From Tretioscincus oriximinensis (Eukaryota; Chordata; Lepidosauria; Squamata; Gymnophthalmidae), in contig JAJVDF010000489.1 in NCBI GenBank assembly GCA_022410635.1, positions 186,001 through 250,000 on the forward strand: 64,000 nt of DNA, in the 5' to 3' direction. Each line of letters begins with the position of its first letter. Within the stretch, counting starts at the first letter, position 1. Positions 34,437 to 45,597 of the stretch are shown in pieces. The notes beneath the pieces were generated by a model. The model did not search any database. It saw only the letters and a list, made by a program, of their open reading frames with translations, and was not told where the DNA came from. The translations under genes were made by a program, and so were the position numbers.

Positions 34437-36139
34437 ATATGTCATTAGTGAAAGAAACATGGAAGCTCCATATCTACAGTGATTTTGGGATTNTAGGATT
34501 ATCATATTCTCAATTCTCCCCTGGGATTTGAAGTTAGGAGGAACCATAGTTTGCATCTTGAGGCAGTAGGAATCATGGGGTAGTAAGCCCAGAGAAGGGA
34601 GATCTTGCGCAAGCGTGTCTGAGCTGCCTCCGAAGAGCTGCAGTGAATAGATACAATGTTGCTTAATCACTAAATACAAAATGACAGTGTCTATATGTAA
34701 GCCAACTCTCAAGAAAACCGTTGAGTGTGTAAATACACCCAGATATCGAGATGGCCTGGATCACTTGGGTGTGTGTATCTTAGGTACTCAGGGAGATGCA
34801 GTCCTAATTAAAGTTACATTCAATAGACAACGTGATTATAAAAAAGAAAAGAAAATCTAGGATGATAAATTTTACAGAAAGACTATTGCTTTGCCTTTTA
34901 ACATGTTATATGTATGAATTAGCATATAGATTATTAGACTGATAATTAATTGCATCCTCAGAAGATTTGTTTCCCAGTGCTCTTGGACTGTTGAAGGTGC
35001 TTTTTCTCTTCACTACTTTGAAGTCGGAAGGTGCAAAGATTAACACCTAAAAATTGTAGAAGTTCAATGCAAATGAGAAGGAAGACAAGCTGTTGATGTC
35101 CTTGAATACAAAAACATCTGATGAAACATTTCAGCAACAGCAAAATGAATTAGCCTTCTTTTGCCATTTTCTTTTTGTAATTTGCACACATGCCATTTTT
35201 TTAATCCTACTATTATTCTTCCATATGGCAAATTACTGTCACTAAAAATCCTCTACTTCAAAAATTACAACATTTTTGGACAGATTTACTAGTGGCAGAA
35301 TAAATTATCTTTATTGCAAGAGTAAAAAGAATATTGTTTCTAAAGACACTGCAAGCATTTTATTTAACAATTGTGCCAGCTGGAAATGAATTATTGCTTT
35401 TATTTTAAAGAACAATTTGGAAATCTTCTTGAGCATTAATTTCAGCTGGAAACCAACATTATTTTGGCACAGTTGTTTTCAGGCAATTTTGTTCCTGGAG
35501 GAAGTAGCTCCCCAAACTGGTTCTTCCATTTTTAACTTTTCTTTAGGAGACTAAAGAGAAAACTCTCACCATGTGACCGACTGAATATGTAAGCAGGATG
35601 AAAATTTTCAGAGAAGACTAAAGAAGGAAAAGCCACACACAGGTCCTAGCAGATATATTCAGTGCAGGGAACCGAATGTGCAGAAAAGGCATGTAATCTA
35701 ACTTCAAGGCCCTGCTTTCTTACTATCCATGTGTATTTTATTTGCCCTGCTAATGAGATATCTGCTTTATTTATTGTGAAAGAGAGGAACACTTTTTGTT
35801 TTGCCTCACTTTCCTCAAAAAATGCATAGTGCATGTAGCTGTTTATTCAGAAACAGAAGTGTGAGGATCTACTTGGGTGTCAAACAGTCATTTTATCATA
35901 TTGGGCATTTTATCATATTGTGGAATATAAATCAAAGAGTGGAGAAAGCCCACATATGGAATGCATCTGCACACTCTTTCCTTTTCTTGCTGCTCAGTAC
36001 ATACGCTATCCTAGACTAGCCTCTTCACCATTGAAAGATGGCCTTTAAGGGGGGGAAAGAGAAATCCTTTGTTGCAGAAGATTGGGACCGTGTGCCTTTG
36101 GGGGCATGAGAGGGTTGACAAATCTGTGGGGTTTAATTT
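34437..36139. other. Unique sequence with a possible conserved non-coding element at 35310-35500
   Basis: The sub-region is free of repeat signatures. It carries two spaced copies of CAGCTGGAAA (an E-box context), ATTAATTTCAGCTGG, and several TAAT/ATTA cores. This texture is typical of deeply conserved enhancers, but conservation was not tested. Confidence 0.3.
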
Positions 36140-36453
36140 TAGAAGAAGAAGAAGAAGAACTTCGTTCTTATACCCCGCTTTTCTCACCTTTCAAAGGGAC
36201 TCAAAGCAGCTTACAAGGATATATTTTGCCCAAAGGCTGACATTCTATCTTCCCCACCAGGCTCTGATGGTTCCCATGTATCTACTTGCAGTCAGTTGCA
36301 ATTTCTTGCAATTCATGCTTTCGAATAGCTGGGTTGGCTAGAGCTACAGGCTAGTGGAAGGTGCTCACCCCTCCCCACGTCCCACACAGGGCTTCGAAAC
36401 CCCATCTCCCAGGCGAGAGACGGATTCCTAAGCGACTGAGCTATCCATGCCTG
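36140..36453 (-). mobile_element. tRNA-headed SINE (family S), antisense copy
   Basis: On the minus strand it runs from the head at 36453 (GATAGCTCAGTCGCTTAGG; B box GTTTCGAAGCCC) to the (TTC)n tail at about 36140-36158. It is collinear with 27858-28175, and its B box is the best preserved in the window. Confidence 0.9.
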
Positions 36454-37852
36454 CTTTAGGGACAAAGTTTAGGGACAATATGTAACTCTATGTAAACAAA
36501 CAATTGTTGCATGCACCAGAAACTTGGTGATGTCTCAGGGACCCACGCATATCTCGCTTTTTAAAAAACATCAGAGAAATGCAACTTTTGTTGCATTTCC
36601 CCTGTCATTGCAAGGTAGACTGCCTGCTGTCATGTTAGCGAACATGACACATATGCATAGTTGCTGAAAAATGTGACCATGCATGCGTGGCTGGCAGCAT
36701 GGTTGCCCTTTTGGTAAATTCATGCTGGCAAAATCCCTGGATGGGCATGATCCACACACCAATGACTATGTGGTCACCCTGATTTATTCATGCCACTACC
36801 ACTGCTTTGCAGTCTGCAGAGCAACGATCACTTTAACTGATTTTTACTGCAGTGTAAAATGTGGTGGAATGGTAACACTGCCACATGTGTGTCTTAGCCG
36901 CCTTTGAGCTGCATTTTAAAAAAATGTATGTGGATACAACCAGAGACATACAGAGGCCACTCATAGGTGAAAGAACCACACATAAAACTGTGTGCTTTAA
37001 AGGCCACAAAGTGTGAAGATTCATGTAGCTCTGGTACCCTCCAAAGTGTGAGGGGTTGCACCATGTGAAAGGACTTTCTCTGTTGCCCTAAATTTGCCTG
37101 ATTTGGGGTGCCTGGTTAAAAGGAACTTCTTCACAAGGGCTTTTGATTTCAGTTGAGCTAGGTTGATAGGTTATATCTTTAAATATGTCTTAGTTATTGT
37201 TTAACCAGCTGTAATCCCTTCACAAAAGGGAAGATCCATTCTTTTTGAATGTTAAATAAATACATAAGCACAAAGATCAAAATCAATTGCCAAATGAATT
37301 TCCTAAAAAACAGTAGAAAGCGAATGAGTAAATGTTAGTCCAAATAACAATCACAAAGCTCAACATTAAATGTGCAGCTTTCTTGTGAATTCTTTTTTTC
37401 CCCATTTCTTGAATACTGCAATTATTTGCCTAGTCCACAAATGAGATAGCCTGGAAACAATGCAACTATAATTTTAGCAGCAAGCATTTCCTTTGAAAGA
37501 ACAATGTATAAATGCCTGTATTATTGTGATGAAATAAGGGAGGTGCCACTATTTTTTGTGGCAGCTATTCACTTGCATATTTCTGGAAACCTAAACACAC
37601 CTTTATACAGCAGTACTTATGAAAACCTTAAGCTGCTTGCATCTTGGTTTGCTCTTGCCAAATTCCATGCAACTTCTTTGAGGATACTGGATACTTCTGT
37701 ATTGGGTACTTTTTCTCCTGTTCAGAAAATAAATATTGCTGCTTTAAAAAACTGATATTTTAACATATCACCTTTTGTTCTCTGTTCATTAATAGAACTA
37801 GTACATGGACATGGGTGAGTGTTGACCTCCTATGAAAGTCAATTCATGAGTT
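36454..37852. other. Unique sequence, no gene seen
   Basis: No exon recognised. The part 37030-37260 ends in an AAATAAATAC motif and might be an old LINE 3' end, but cannot be assigned. Confidence 0.4.
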
Positions 37853-39007
37853 AAGAACATAAGAACATAAGAAGAGCCATACTGGATCAGGCCACAGCCC
37901 ATCAAGTCCAGCCTTCTGTGTCACACAGAGGCCCACCAGATGCACCTGGGCAGTCCAGACAGAGGAAAGCAAAATATGCACCTGTTCATGACTCCCTGCA
38001 AATGGTATTTCAAGAGTCTTGCCTGTTGCTCCATCCCGGAGGCGATATCCAGACAACTATCCTAGTATCCATTTATACCCTTAGTGTCCATAAACCTGTC
38101 TAGTCCTGTCTTGAAACTATCCAAGCTGTTAGCTACCACTACCTCTTCGGGAAGTAAATTCCACAGGCCGATGACCCTCTGGGTGAAAAAATACTTTCCT
38201 TTGTCTGTTCTCACTTTTCTACCCAACAGTTTTAAGGAGTGCCCTCTGGTCCTTGTATTGTGTGATAGAGAAAACATTTTTTCTCTATTCACCCTGTCGA
38301 TCCCATGCATGATTTTGTACACTTCAATCAGATCACCCCTNNNNNNNNNNNNNNNNNNNNNNNNNNNNNNNNNNNNNNNNNNNNNNNNNNNNNNNNNNNN
38401 NNNNNNNNNNNNNNNNNNNNNNNNNNNNNNNNNNNNNNNNNNNNNNNNNNNNNNNNNNNNNNNNNNNNNNNNNNNNNNNNNNNNNNNNNNNNNNNNNNNN
38501 NNNNNNNNNNNNNNNNNNNNNNNNNNNNNNNNNNNNNNNNNNNNNNNNNNNNNNNNNNNNCTGCACACTGGGTTGACATTTTCATTGAATTGTCCACCGA
38601 TACTCCAAGATCCTTTTCTTGCTCGGTCACAGAAAGCTTGNTTCCCATCAGGTGGTAGGAGTATTTTGGGTTCTTTGCCCCAANATGCATGACCTTTCAC
38701 TTAAGTTGAAGTGCATTTGCCACTTTGATGCCCACTCACCCAATTTCAATAAATCACTCTGGAGTGCCTTACAATCATTTTCAGTTTTCACTACCCAGAA
38801 CAGTTTAGTGTCATCAGCCAACTTGGCTACTTCACTATTTACCTCAGCATCCAGATCATTTATAAATATATTGAAAAGCAAGGGTCCCAGTACAGATCCT
38901 TGGGGTACCCCACTTCTTACCTCTTTCCACTCAGAGAACTGTCCATTTAATACTACCCTCTGTTTCCTATCTTTTAGCCAGTTTTCAATCCAGGACAAAG
39001 TCTGTCC
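37853..39007 (-). mobile_element. CR1 LINE (TTCTTATG lineage), antisense, with reverse transcriptase domain
   Basis: This is the most complete CR1 here. On the minus strand, 38998-38648 encodes the RT core: SGVPQGSVLGPLLFNIFIND, and LADDTKLF carrying the catalytic Asp pair. After the gap, 38340-38062 encodes the C-terminal part (RGDLIEVYKIMHGIDR, YFFTQRVIGLWNLLPEEVV). The 3' UTR ends in repeats of the octamer CTTATGTT (37853-37872). Single Ns and the 220-N gap obscure whether the frame is otherwise intact. The endonuclease is missing, so it is 5'-truncated. Confidence 0.9.
38341..38560. other. Assembly gap (220 N)
   Basis: The gap lies inside the CR1 element, between its RT core and C-terminal part. 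Protein frames that cross it are not real. Confidence 1.
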
Positions 39008-39018
39008 TCTTATACCAT

Positions 39019-39161
39019 GATAGTCAATTTCAGAGAAATAGCCGTGTTAGTCTAGCAGAAAGTCCAGCAAAGATGCTCTGAAGAAGTAGACCTGTCTACG
39101 AAAGCTTATGCCAACCACTTTTCTCAAGTTAGTCTCAAAGTGCTGCTAGCTCCTTTGCTGG
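39019..39161. mobile_element. Family P, copy 3 (one short arm, one full arm)
   Basis: It starts with the outer motif (TTTCAGAGAAATAGCCGTGT), jumps early to GCTCTGAAGAAGTAGACC, then runs along one full arm to CTAGCTCCTTTGCTGG. A perfect 11-bp direct repeat, TCTTATACCAT, flanks it (39008-39018 and 39162-39172). The left arm is mostly deleted. It sits at the 5' end of the CR1. Confidence 0.85.
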
Positions 39162-39172
39162 TCTTATACCAT

Positions 39173-39932
39173 TAGTTCATTTAAGCCAGCTGTGTGTAGG
39201 GGAAGGGGCTTCTGACTGCAGTTGCCCCTGCTTGGCACTGTTGAGTTCAGCTATTTTTTAAATTTCAGTTGGAATAAAAAGACCTCTTCCCATATTGCTT
39301 TCCTGGAATTATACCTGGGAATTGGGGACTATGCTGTGGGATTTGAAGATACTACATCAGCATTGTAAAATGACCCTTTCAAATGAACTTCAGTGATAGC
39401 TCTCCATCTGAAAAAAGAGCTTGCCTCTGTGCAGACTCCTGGGTGATGGACACTCCAGAGGATGCCTCCACATCTCCATTTCAGAGTGGAGAGGCATCAT
39501 TTGAAATAGTGATCCAAAGCACCTATAACACATGCAGAACAAGTACTTTGGACAGCACTCTTGCTATGAGACAACTCTCATTACAACACTTGGAGAAATG
39601 GTGGGTAAGGCAGTTTACCAGGGTGCTTCCAGGGGTAAGTGGAGGTACTGCCTTAGTCACTTATGCATATAAGTTAAGTGACCATCTTAGGCAGAAAACA
39701 TCTTCTTTCCAGGAAAACATCATCAAAACATTAGTACATCTTATAATCATTAGAGCAAATGTGTAACTAAGTAGAATGAGTATCTACAATACCTTGATAA
39801 AGCATTTCATAAACAATAATGGATTATCACGGGAAATATGCTTCTGTACAGACTTGGAAGGTTATCCTACGACTGTCTGGCAATAAACNTGTTTGCTGGT
39901 TTCAGCTAGAATTCCTGACATACTTGGCATTC
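39173..39932. other. Unique sequence, no gene seen
   Basis: The 127-codon plus frame 39383-39766 is open, but I see no domain, acceptor or donor that would make it an exon. Confidence 0.4.
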
Positions 39933-39935
39933 TAA

Positions 39936-40339
39936 GGCTAGGTGCACACCATGACATAAATACTGCTACAAAGCTATAATCCAGGATATAGCAATTGTGT
40001 GTCCATGCGTACCGAATGTGCAGACCCCAGTTCTGTAAGATCGTTCATTGATCTCATCGCAGTGCAGTCCCAGAATTTTTTTTTATACTTGTAACAGTCA
40101 GTAGAAACAACTGCTGTGTTCCCAATTGTTTTGTCATCTCGCGTCTAATTTGTGCACATGCATATGGTCACGGGAATATGGGGGTTCTCTGAAATGATGC
40201 CTGAATATCTGAGCAATAGTTTATTCCGGGAAAGATGGCATTTATTGCAGGCCATCTACTGAAAAGCGCTTAGCACTTGTGCCTGAGACATCCTGATTGC
40301 ACTACGAACGAGGTAGAAAAACATTGTGGGCACATAGCC
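39936..40339. mobile_element. Family C element, copy 1 (~400 bp, GGC...GCC ends)
   Basis: It starts GGCTAGGTGCACACCATGAC and ends GTGGGCACATAGCC, an inverted pair. It is collinear over its full length with 58131-58527 and with the interrupted copy at 43020-43642. Shared landmarks are ATAGCAATTG, CATTGATCTCATCGCAGTGC, GGGGGTTCTCTGAAATGATG and AAAAGCGCTTAGCACTTGTG. It is flanked by TAA on the left and TTA on the right. No open frame suggests a transposase. Confidence 0.75.
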
Positions 40340-40342
40340 TTA

Positions 40343-41387
40343 TATTATACAATCATCTTTTAATGAAACCGCCTCACTGTTTCTACTTCTGCTTTTATTT
40401 TAGTTAAAATTAAAAAGTTAATCAGCATATCCCATGGAATCTTCTCACATTCCATCAGTATGTAACACTGTAATGCAGAAAGTGATCACAGCGACATTAA
40501 AGTAAGAAATGTTGGGCAGCATCAACTTTTCTCAAGCATCTGAAGAATCAGGCTAGACTATGGAAGTTCATGCTGCGAGATCCCTTTGCTAGATATTCTG
40601 GACCCAGACTGACATGCTTATTTCTTTGAAATTCCATATAAAGTATTTCCTCTGCTATTCATTGTTGCCTAACATAAACTGAAATTACACTCGTTACTAA
40701 ATTCTGTTTAATAACATAAGTGACTTTGGATGACCTTAATTTATGAGTATTAAATTCCTTCCACCAGGCAATTATTGTACATAGGAAAAAGGAAACAGCA
40801 AATGGCTGTGATTACTTTTTTATGATCCCTGATGAAGAGGTCAACCTTTTAATCTTTTCACAAGGTAGTTCCTGATTAATCCAATCCGAGCAGTTACAAC
40901 GCGAGCAGAGGCATTCCCTATATTCTTTATAAAAAGCATCTGCTGCCAATGGGCTATATCCTGCTCTGTTAATTGTGTGGTTGCTTTAGTGGGATGGAAA
41001 ATCCCCAAGCAAGGTTGGTGATGGAATAACTGCCTTAAGAACCAAGATGGATGGAACAAAATATGTTTACATTTTCTAAGTGATGTAACTTTGAACAGAA
41101 ATAATATCCAGACAATGGGGGAGACACAAACTGCCAAAACTAATAATGGCAGTATTTATTAAAACTGTTACTGTAGTTATATCATTTTCAGATCAAATAA
41201 GGCAGCTTCCCCCTCGTTAGTGCATGGACTCTAATATCTTAATTTGCCAAAAAGTTAACTCAGCAAAAATGTGTAATCAGTGATGTTGTTATTAGCAATA
41301 TCCCTGGTAATCTGCCCAGGTTTTTCTCTCCNGATTGTTTAAAGATTTGCATTTCCTTGCTGTATTTCTGTCCTCTGCTACTCCATG
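40343..41387. other. Mostly unique; worn family P-like scrap near 40540-40600
   Basis: CAAGCATCTGAAGAATCAGG followed by CCCTTTGCTAGA looks like an eroded family P arm. The minus frame 40841-41137 has no recognisable domain. Confidence 0.35.
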
Positions 41388-41560
41388 CTAGACCCTTTCT
41401 CCACTAGATATTATTCTGGAATAGCGATCTGCTATCTCCTCACAATATCCTTCTGTTTCAAGTGTACCGAAGGTCTTGAAGGATAAATCATCTTTGGCCT
41501 TTCTGTACTAGACCTTATTCTGGATTACAGCCTGGAATAGGGACACTAATGGGGATAGCA
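41388..41560. mobile_element. Family E MITE sequences (rearranged)
   Basis: Two terminal-type segments occur: TTCTCCACTAGATATTATTC near 41398 and TTTCTGTACTAGACCTTATT near 41501. Both resemble the family E end (TTTTCTGCACTRGTCCTTAT). They lie in direct rather than inverted orientation, so this is either a rearranged copy or two fragments. Confidence 0.4.
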
Positions 41561-42679
41561 AACAAGCAATGACAGAATTCAACCAGGATCTCACATTGAC
41601 TTCTTGCTATCAAGAGACACCCAAAGTGGCTCACATATCCGTGATTTTGCTATGATGGGAAAAGTTGTGATTGAACATTCTCGCTCATGTGGGTTAAGCA
41701 AGTGTGCTCATGTATGCACAAGAGTGAATAGCAATGAAGATTTGGCTTCATTCTACAACCATTCAACATCTTCAGGACAGCCCTGAATAGAAAGAAATAC
41801 TTTTCTTGTAGCATTTTTTTTATGGCAGTTAGTCATGGAATACTCTGAAACCCCTCCAGAAATGTCAGACCTGAAAGGGAAACTAGCATTGCCAAAACGT
41901 AATTCCATCCCCAGGAGTATAAGGAAAAGTTGCCTCATGCTGGTTATTATTTGGAAAGTCTATTGAATTCTTGCTTTCCAAGAGAAGATTACATGCTTTT
42001 GGCTCCTGCACATACTGTACAATAGTGGAGAGCTATAAATCATACCTTGCTAAACTCACACAGGCTTTGATGCCTTAAGAGATGCCAAGTTTGTTTTAGG
42101 ATGAAGCCAGCTGGCTTTCAGGCCAAAGTAACAACTTAAAAGGAAGAGGCTGATAACTGACAGAAAGCTAAAGCTGCAGTATTCTTCTCTGAAGTCTGGG
42201 GGAATAGTTCTCAACACTGTCAGATCAGTTCTACCCCAGCACTTGAAAAAGATCAATGAACCAGCGAAAGCTCCTGGAAGTATAGGAGCCAGCAGGCTTG
42301 CCTCCTTTGACTGTAGTGAACTGATATCCCCACAGAGGACACTGTTACTGTCTGGTATGCTTACAGGACAACAGGATGAATCAACTGTTCTGTATTTTCT
42401 TTGGAACAAGGTGTTTTAACAACAACAACAACAAAACCATAGAGGGGAAAACATTATAGCTTTAGGTATAATAAAAGTCAGGTGGGACAACCGTAGGAGT
42501 TGGCATTAATTCTGAATTTTCTATTCCAGCTTTAAACAGAGAGAATTCCTGTAATATTCGTGCCCTTCTTCTGCTAGCAGGGATATAAATTAAAATTCCC
42601 AATTATATTCCTGCAGCTCAGACACGTATTTCATATGTGATATTTCATGTGTGTGACCATGGACTAATTTTGTCTTGTA
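41561..42679. other. Unique sequence, no gene seen
   Basis: The 117-codon minus frame 42056-42409 has a hydrophobic middle but no splice context or known motif. A short (CAA)n run lies at 42417-42435. Confidence 0.4.
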
Positions 42680-43016
42680 ATGCTAACCATTACTCTGTTC
42701 TGAAATCTAATCTAAACCAGAACCTGAACCCTAAACCCTAAACCTAGTTCTATTGATAGCCATAATCTTAACCTTAACTCCTATTTCCTAACCTTAATCC
42801 TGTTAACTATATTTAACTTGAACCCATAATTCCAGTACCCTAATATTAACACAAACCTTGTTCCCTGGAACCTAATTCTAATGCTAATCCTGTCACCTGA
42901 ATCTAACCCAAATCTAATCTTAACTTTAATGTTAATCTTATCCTTAATTTAATCCTAATCCTAAACTTTTCCCCAATCCTACCATTGTCTGTTACCCTAA
43001 CCATTAATCCTTACTC
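42680..43016. repeat. Degenerate telomere-like (CCCTAA-related) tract, part 1
   Basis: For over 300 bp the sequence keeps returning to CCTAAY-type hexamers: AACCCTAAACCCTAAACC, TACCCTAATATT, AATCCTAATCCTAAAC, TTACCCTAACC. G is scarce throughout. No long perfect run remains. It fits an old interstitial telomeric repeat or a related short-period satellite. Confidence 0.6.
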
Positions 43017-43019
43017 TTA

Positions 43020-43642
43020 GTCTGTGACAAACTAGGCTGCCCAGATGACCCTTTTTGGGATGGGTGGGTGTTGAACACCCGGTTTTGGAGTGCTTCCCAG
43101 TTTTTTCTGAGGAAGAATTTTTCAAAAAAAGATTTTTTTGGGAATAATATTTTGTTTATTTTTTTTCTCAGAAAAAAACGGGAGGCACCCCCAAAANGGG
43201 TTTTCAACCCCCCCAAAAGGGGTCACCTGGTCAGCCTATGAGAACACGACTTAAAAACTGCTATAAAGCTATAATCTAGAATATAGCAGTCGCGTGCCCN
43301 TGCACACTAAACATGTATATTCTGTGACCAATGCCCTAGTTCTGTAATATCGCTCATTGATCTTGTTGCAGTGCAGTCCGAGAATTATTATTTTTTACTC
43401 GCAACAGCCATTAGAAACAGCTGCCGCTTGTTTTAANGTCTTGCGTCTAATTTGTGCACACGCATACACTCGTGTGAGTACGGGGGTTCTCCGGAACAAT
43501 GCCTGAATATCTGAGCAATAGTTTATTTTTGGGAAAATGTTGTTTATTGTGGGTCGACTACAGAAAAATTGCTTAGCACATGTGCTTGAGACTTCCTGAT
43601 TGTGCAATGAACAAGGTAGAAAATAGTCATGTGCGTGCAGCC
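43020..43642. mobile_element. Family C element, copy 2, interrupted by a family B MITE
   Basis: Most of the body (43239-43642) is collinear with the copies at 39936 and 58131. Its first ~14 bases appear to lie left of the family B element at 43034-43238. Removing that insertion leaves about 418 bp, close to the other copies. TTA flanks both outer ends (43017-43019 and 43643-43645). It lies inside the telomere-like tract. Confidence 0.6.
43034..43238. mobile_element. hAT-like MITE, family B, copy inside family C
   Basis: The left end AGGCTGCCCAGATGACCC and the right end GGGGTCACCTGGTCAGCCTA are inverted. The interior has AAAAACGGGAGGCACCCC. Candidate 8-bp flanks (TGACAAAC and TGAGAACA) match only partly. 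Confidence 0.75.
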
Positions 43643-43645
43643 TTA

Positions 43646-43812
43646 CCCTGTGCCCTAATCCTAACCTGGCTCCTAACCTTATTCCAAATCTAATAATAAT
43701 CCTTCTATCCTCAACTCTATTTTATCTTTCTATCCCTTGGTTCTAATCATTTCTACTAACCCTGACACCAACACTCTTCCCAAAAGAAATCCTTAATCCT
43801 GATCCCCATGTC
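43646..43812. repeat. Degenerate telomere-like tract, part 2
   Basis: After the family C element the same C-rich, G-poor hexamer pattern resumes: GTGCCCTAATCCTAACC, CTAACCCTGACACC, CCTTAATCCTGATCCCC. It is the continuation of part 1, split by the insertion. Confidence 0.55.
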
Positions 43813-43848
43813 TGATTTTTGGCTGTATTTTGCCTGTGGGTTGCAATT

Positions 43849-43886
43849 TATTTACTTACTTATTTATTTATTTACTTACTTACTTA

Positions 43887-43918
<32 letters not shown>
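43849..43918. repeat. (TTAY)n microsatellite
   Basis: About 70 bases of TTAC/TTAT tetramers run straight into the truncated SINE at 43919. Confidence 0.95.
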
Positions 43919-43919
<1 letters not shown>

Positions 43920-44115
43920 CCAGCTATTCGAAAGCATGAATTGCAAGAAATTGCAATTGACTGCAAGTAGATACATGGGAACCACCATAGCCTGGTGGGG
44001 AAGATAGAATGTNANCCTTNNGGCAAAATATATCCTTGTAAGCCGCTTTGAGTCCCTTTGAAAGGTGAAAAGGCGGGGTATAAGAACCAAGTTCTTCTTC
44101 TTCTTCTTCTTTATT
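43919..44115 (+). mobile_element. tRNA-headed SINE (family S), 5'-truncated
   Basis: It begins in mid-body (CCAGCTATTCGAAAGC) and continues to TATAAGAACCAAG and the (TTC)n tail. The tRNA-like head is missing; the microsatellite takes its place. Several Ns lie at 44013-44021. Confidence 0.85.
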
Positions 44116-44235
44116 TATTTATTTTACTCCCTCACTTCCCTCAGCTACTTCTGCTTTTATAATAATAAAAGCAATAAAAATATTAATATATTTTTACTAG
44201 TACCGGTAGCTATATTTTGCCTAAATACAGCCCTG

Positions 44236-44300
44236 CTGATCCTACATCCTATCTTTAACCCTAAGCTTCTGAATGTAACCTCTAACTCTAGCCTAGACAG
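44236..44300. repeat. Degenerate telomere-like tract, part 3 (weak)
   Basis: CTTTAACCCTAAGC and AACCTCTAACTCTAGCC resemble parts 1 and 2. This may be the far side of the same tract, but is short. Confidence 0.35.
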
Positions 44301-44936
44301 TAAGAAAAGAACTCAAAGGCCTTGAAAAACTCTACCACTATGGGCCACAGTAGACTACAATGAGAGGCATATAGGAGCTAACAGTATTAAGCTAGCAGTG
44401 GAAATTTTCCTTATACAGATTTAAGATAAAAGGCTGTGAGAAATTGGAATATGCAATTTGGATAGCACTCTTTTGGAAGCTAATGAATTATCCCCACCTT
44501 TCAAGGTATGGCAACATGAACGTGCATAGGTGCCTCACGTCTTGGTCTAAGGCCGCATCCAGGTAAGGTGTGAAATCCAAGTTCATCCAGTGGCTATGTT
44601 CAGATTGTATTAATGGTAAAAACAATGTATTGAAGTGATAACTAGTAATAACATTATTTTCGAAAAATCAAATCCCATCTCAGGTTTTATGTAAAAAAAC
44701 AAAAGGATTTACCACAAGGTCAAGTTGAGGCAATCATAATGGCTGTACATCACAGAGCGACAATTGCTCAGTATTTCGGCCACATAAAGTACCCATATAT
44801 ATATATGCTTTTCCAGCACTGTTGTTTTGCAATCTGGGTAACAGAGGACATTCTGGGGGTGTTTATCACTAAATACTGGGTTAAAAAGGAGATATCTGGA
44901 AGTGGGTTAAATTTCAGAGTGAAAAGGAGGACTCTC
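44301..44936. other. Unique sequence, no gene seen
   Basis: Nothing recognised on either strand. Confidence 0.45.
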
Positions 44937-45043
44937 AGATCTTTTCTGCATTTGCTTATTTTGGATTATATCCTAGTCTATGGACAGCTAAGCCTTATTC
45001 TGGAATAGAATCTAGAATAAGGGCCAGTGCAGAAAAGTCCTTA
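44937..45043. mobile_element. Family E MITE, complete short copy
   Basis: The left end AGATCTTTTCTGCATTTGCT and the right end AGTGCAGAAAAGTCCTT form an inverted pair. Each is followed inward by a TTATTYTGGATTATA-like motif. At about 107 bp it is nearly all terminal repeat. Confidence 0.7.
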
Positions 45044-45133
45044 GAAAATGCAAATGAGCAGCAGAGAGATATAAAAGCATTATGCATGTACTATTTTAAG
45101 CGACGCTAATATAGTGAAAACTGAGCAAAAGTA

Positions 45134-45597
45134 TAGGCAGTTAATTTAGATGGTATAGAAGTGTATGAAATCATGTATGGGATGGATAAGGAGAAGAGAG
45201 AAAAACTGTTTTCTCTATCACACAACACTGGGACCAGGGGGCATTCCTTGAAACTGATGGGCAGGAGAATGAGGACACACAAAGCAAAGTATTTTTTTCA
45301 CCCAGAGGATCATCAGCCTGTGGAATTTACTTCCAGAAGAGGTGGTGCTACCTAGTAGCTTGGATAGCTTTAGGATTAGACAACTTTATGGATACTAAGG
45401 GTATAAATAGCTACTTAGGATGGATCTCTTGATACCGCCTCCGGGTTGAAGCAACAGGCAGAATTCCTGAAATGCCATTAGCAGGGCCTTGAGAACAGGT
45501 GAAGATTTTACCCATGTGCAATTGGTGGGCCACTGTGTGAGACAGAAAGCTGGACTAGACCCAGCAGGGCTCNTCTTATGTTCTTATGTAATTGGTT
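45134..45597 (+). mobile_element. CR1 LINE (TTCTTATG lineage), 3' fragment
   Basis: It reads the end of the reverse transcriptase (VYEIMYGMDKEKREKLFSL at about 45158-45215; TGTRGHSLKLMGRRMRT at about 45227-45277). It then runs through the 3' UTR (GGCAGAATTCCTGAAATGCC) to CTTATGTTCTTATG. Frames break after about 64 residues. Confidence 0.9.

Noticed and set aside
38062..38700. Frames of 77-212 codons crossing 38341-38560
   Set aside because: They cross an N gap. The real content is the two CR1 coding pieces on either side.
39383..39766. 127-codon plus-strand frame
   Set aside because: No acceptor or donor, no domain and no repeat match visible. Left as unique sequence.
42056..42409. 117-codon minus-strand frame with a hydrophobic middle
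   Set aside because: There is no splice context or conserved motif. It is plausible by chance in 64 kb.
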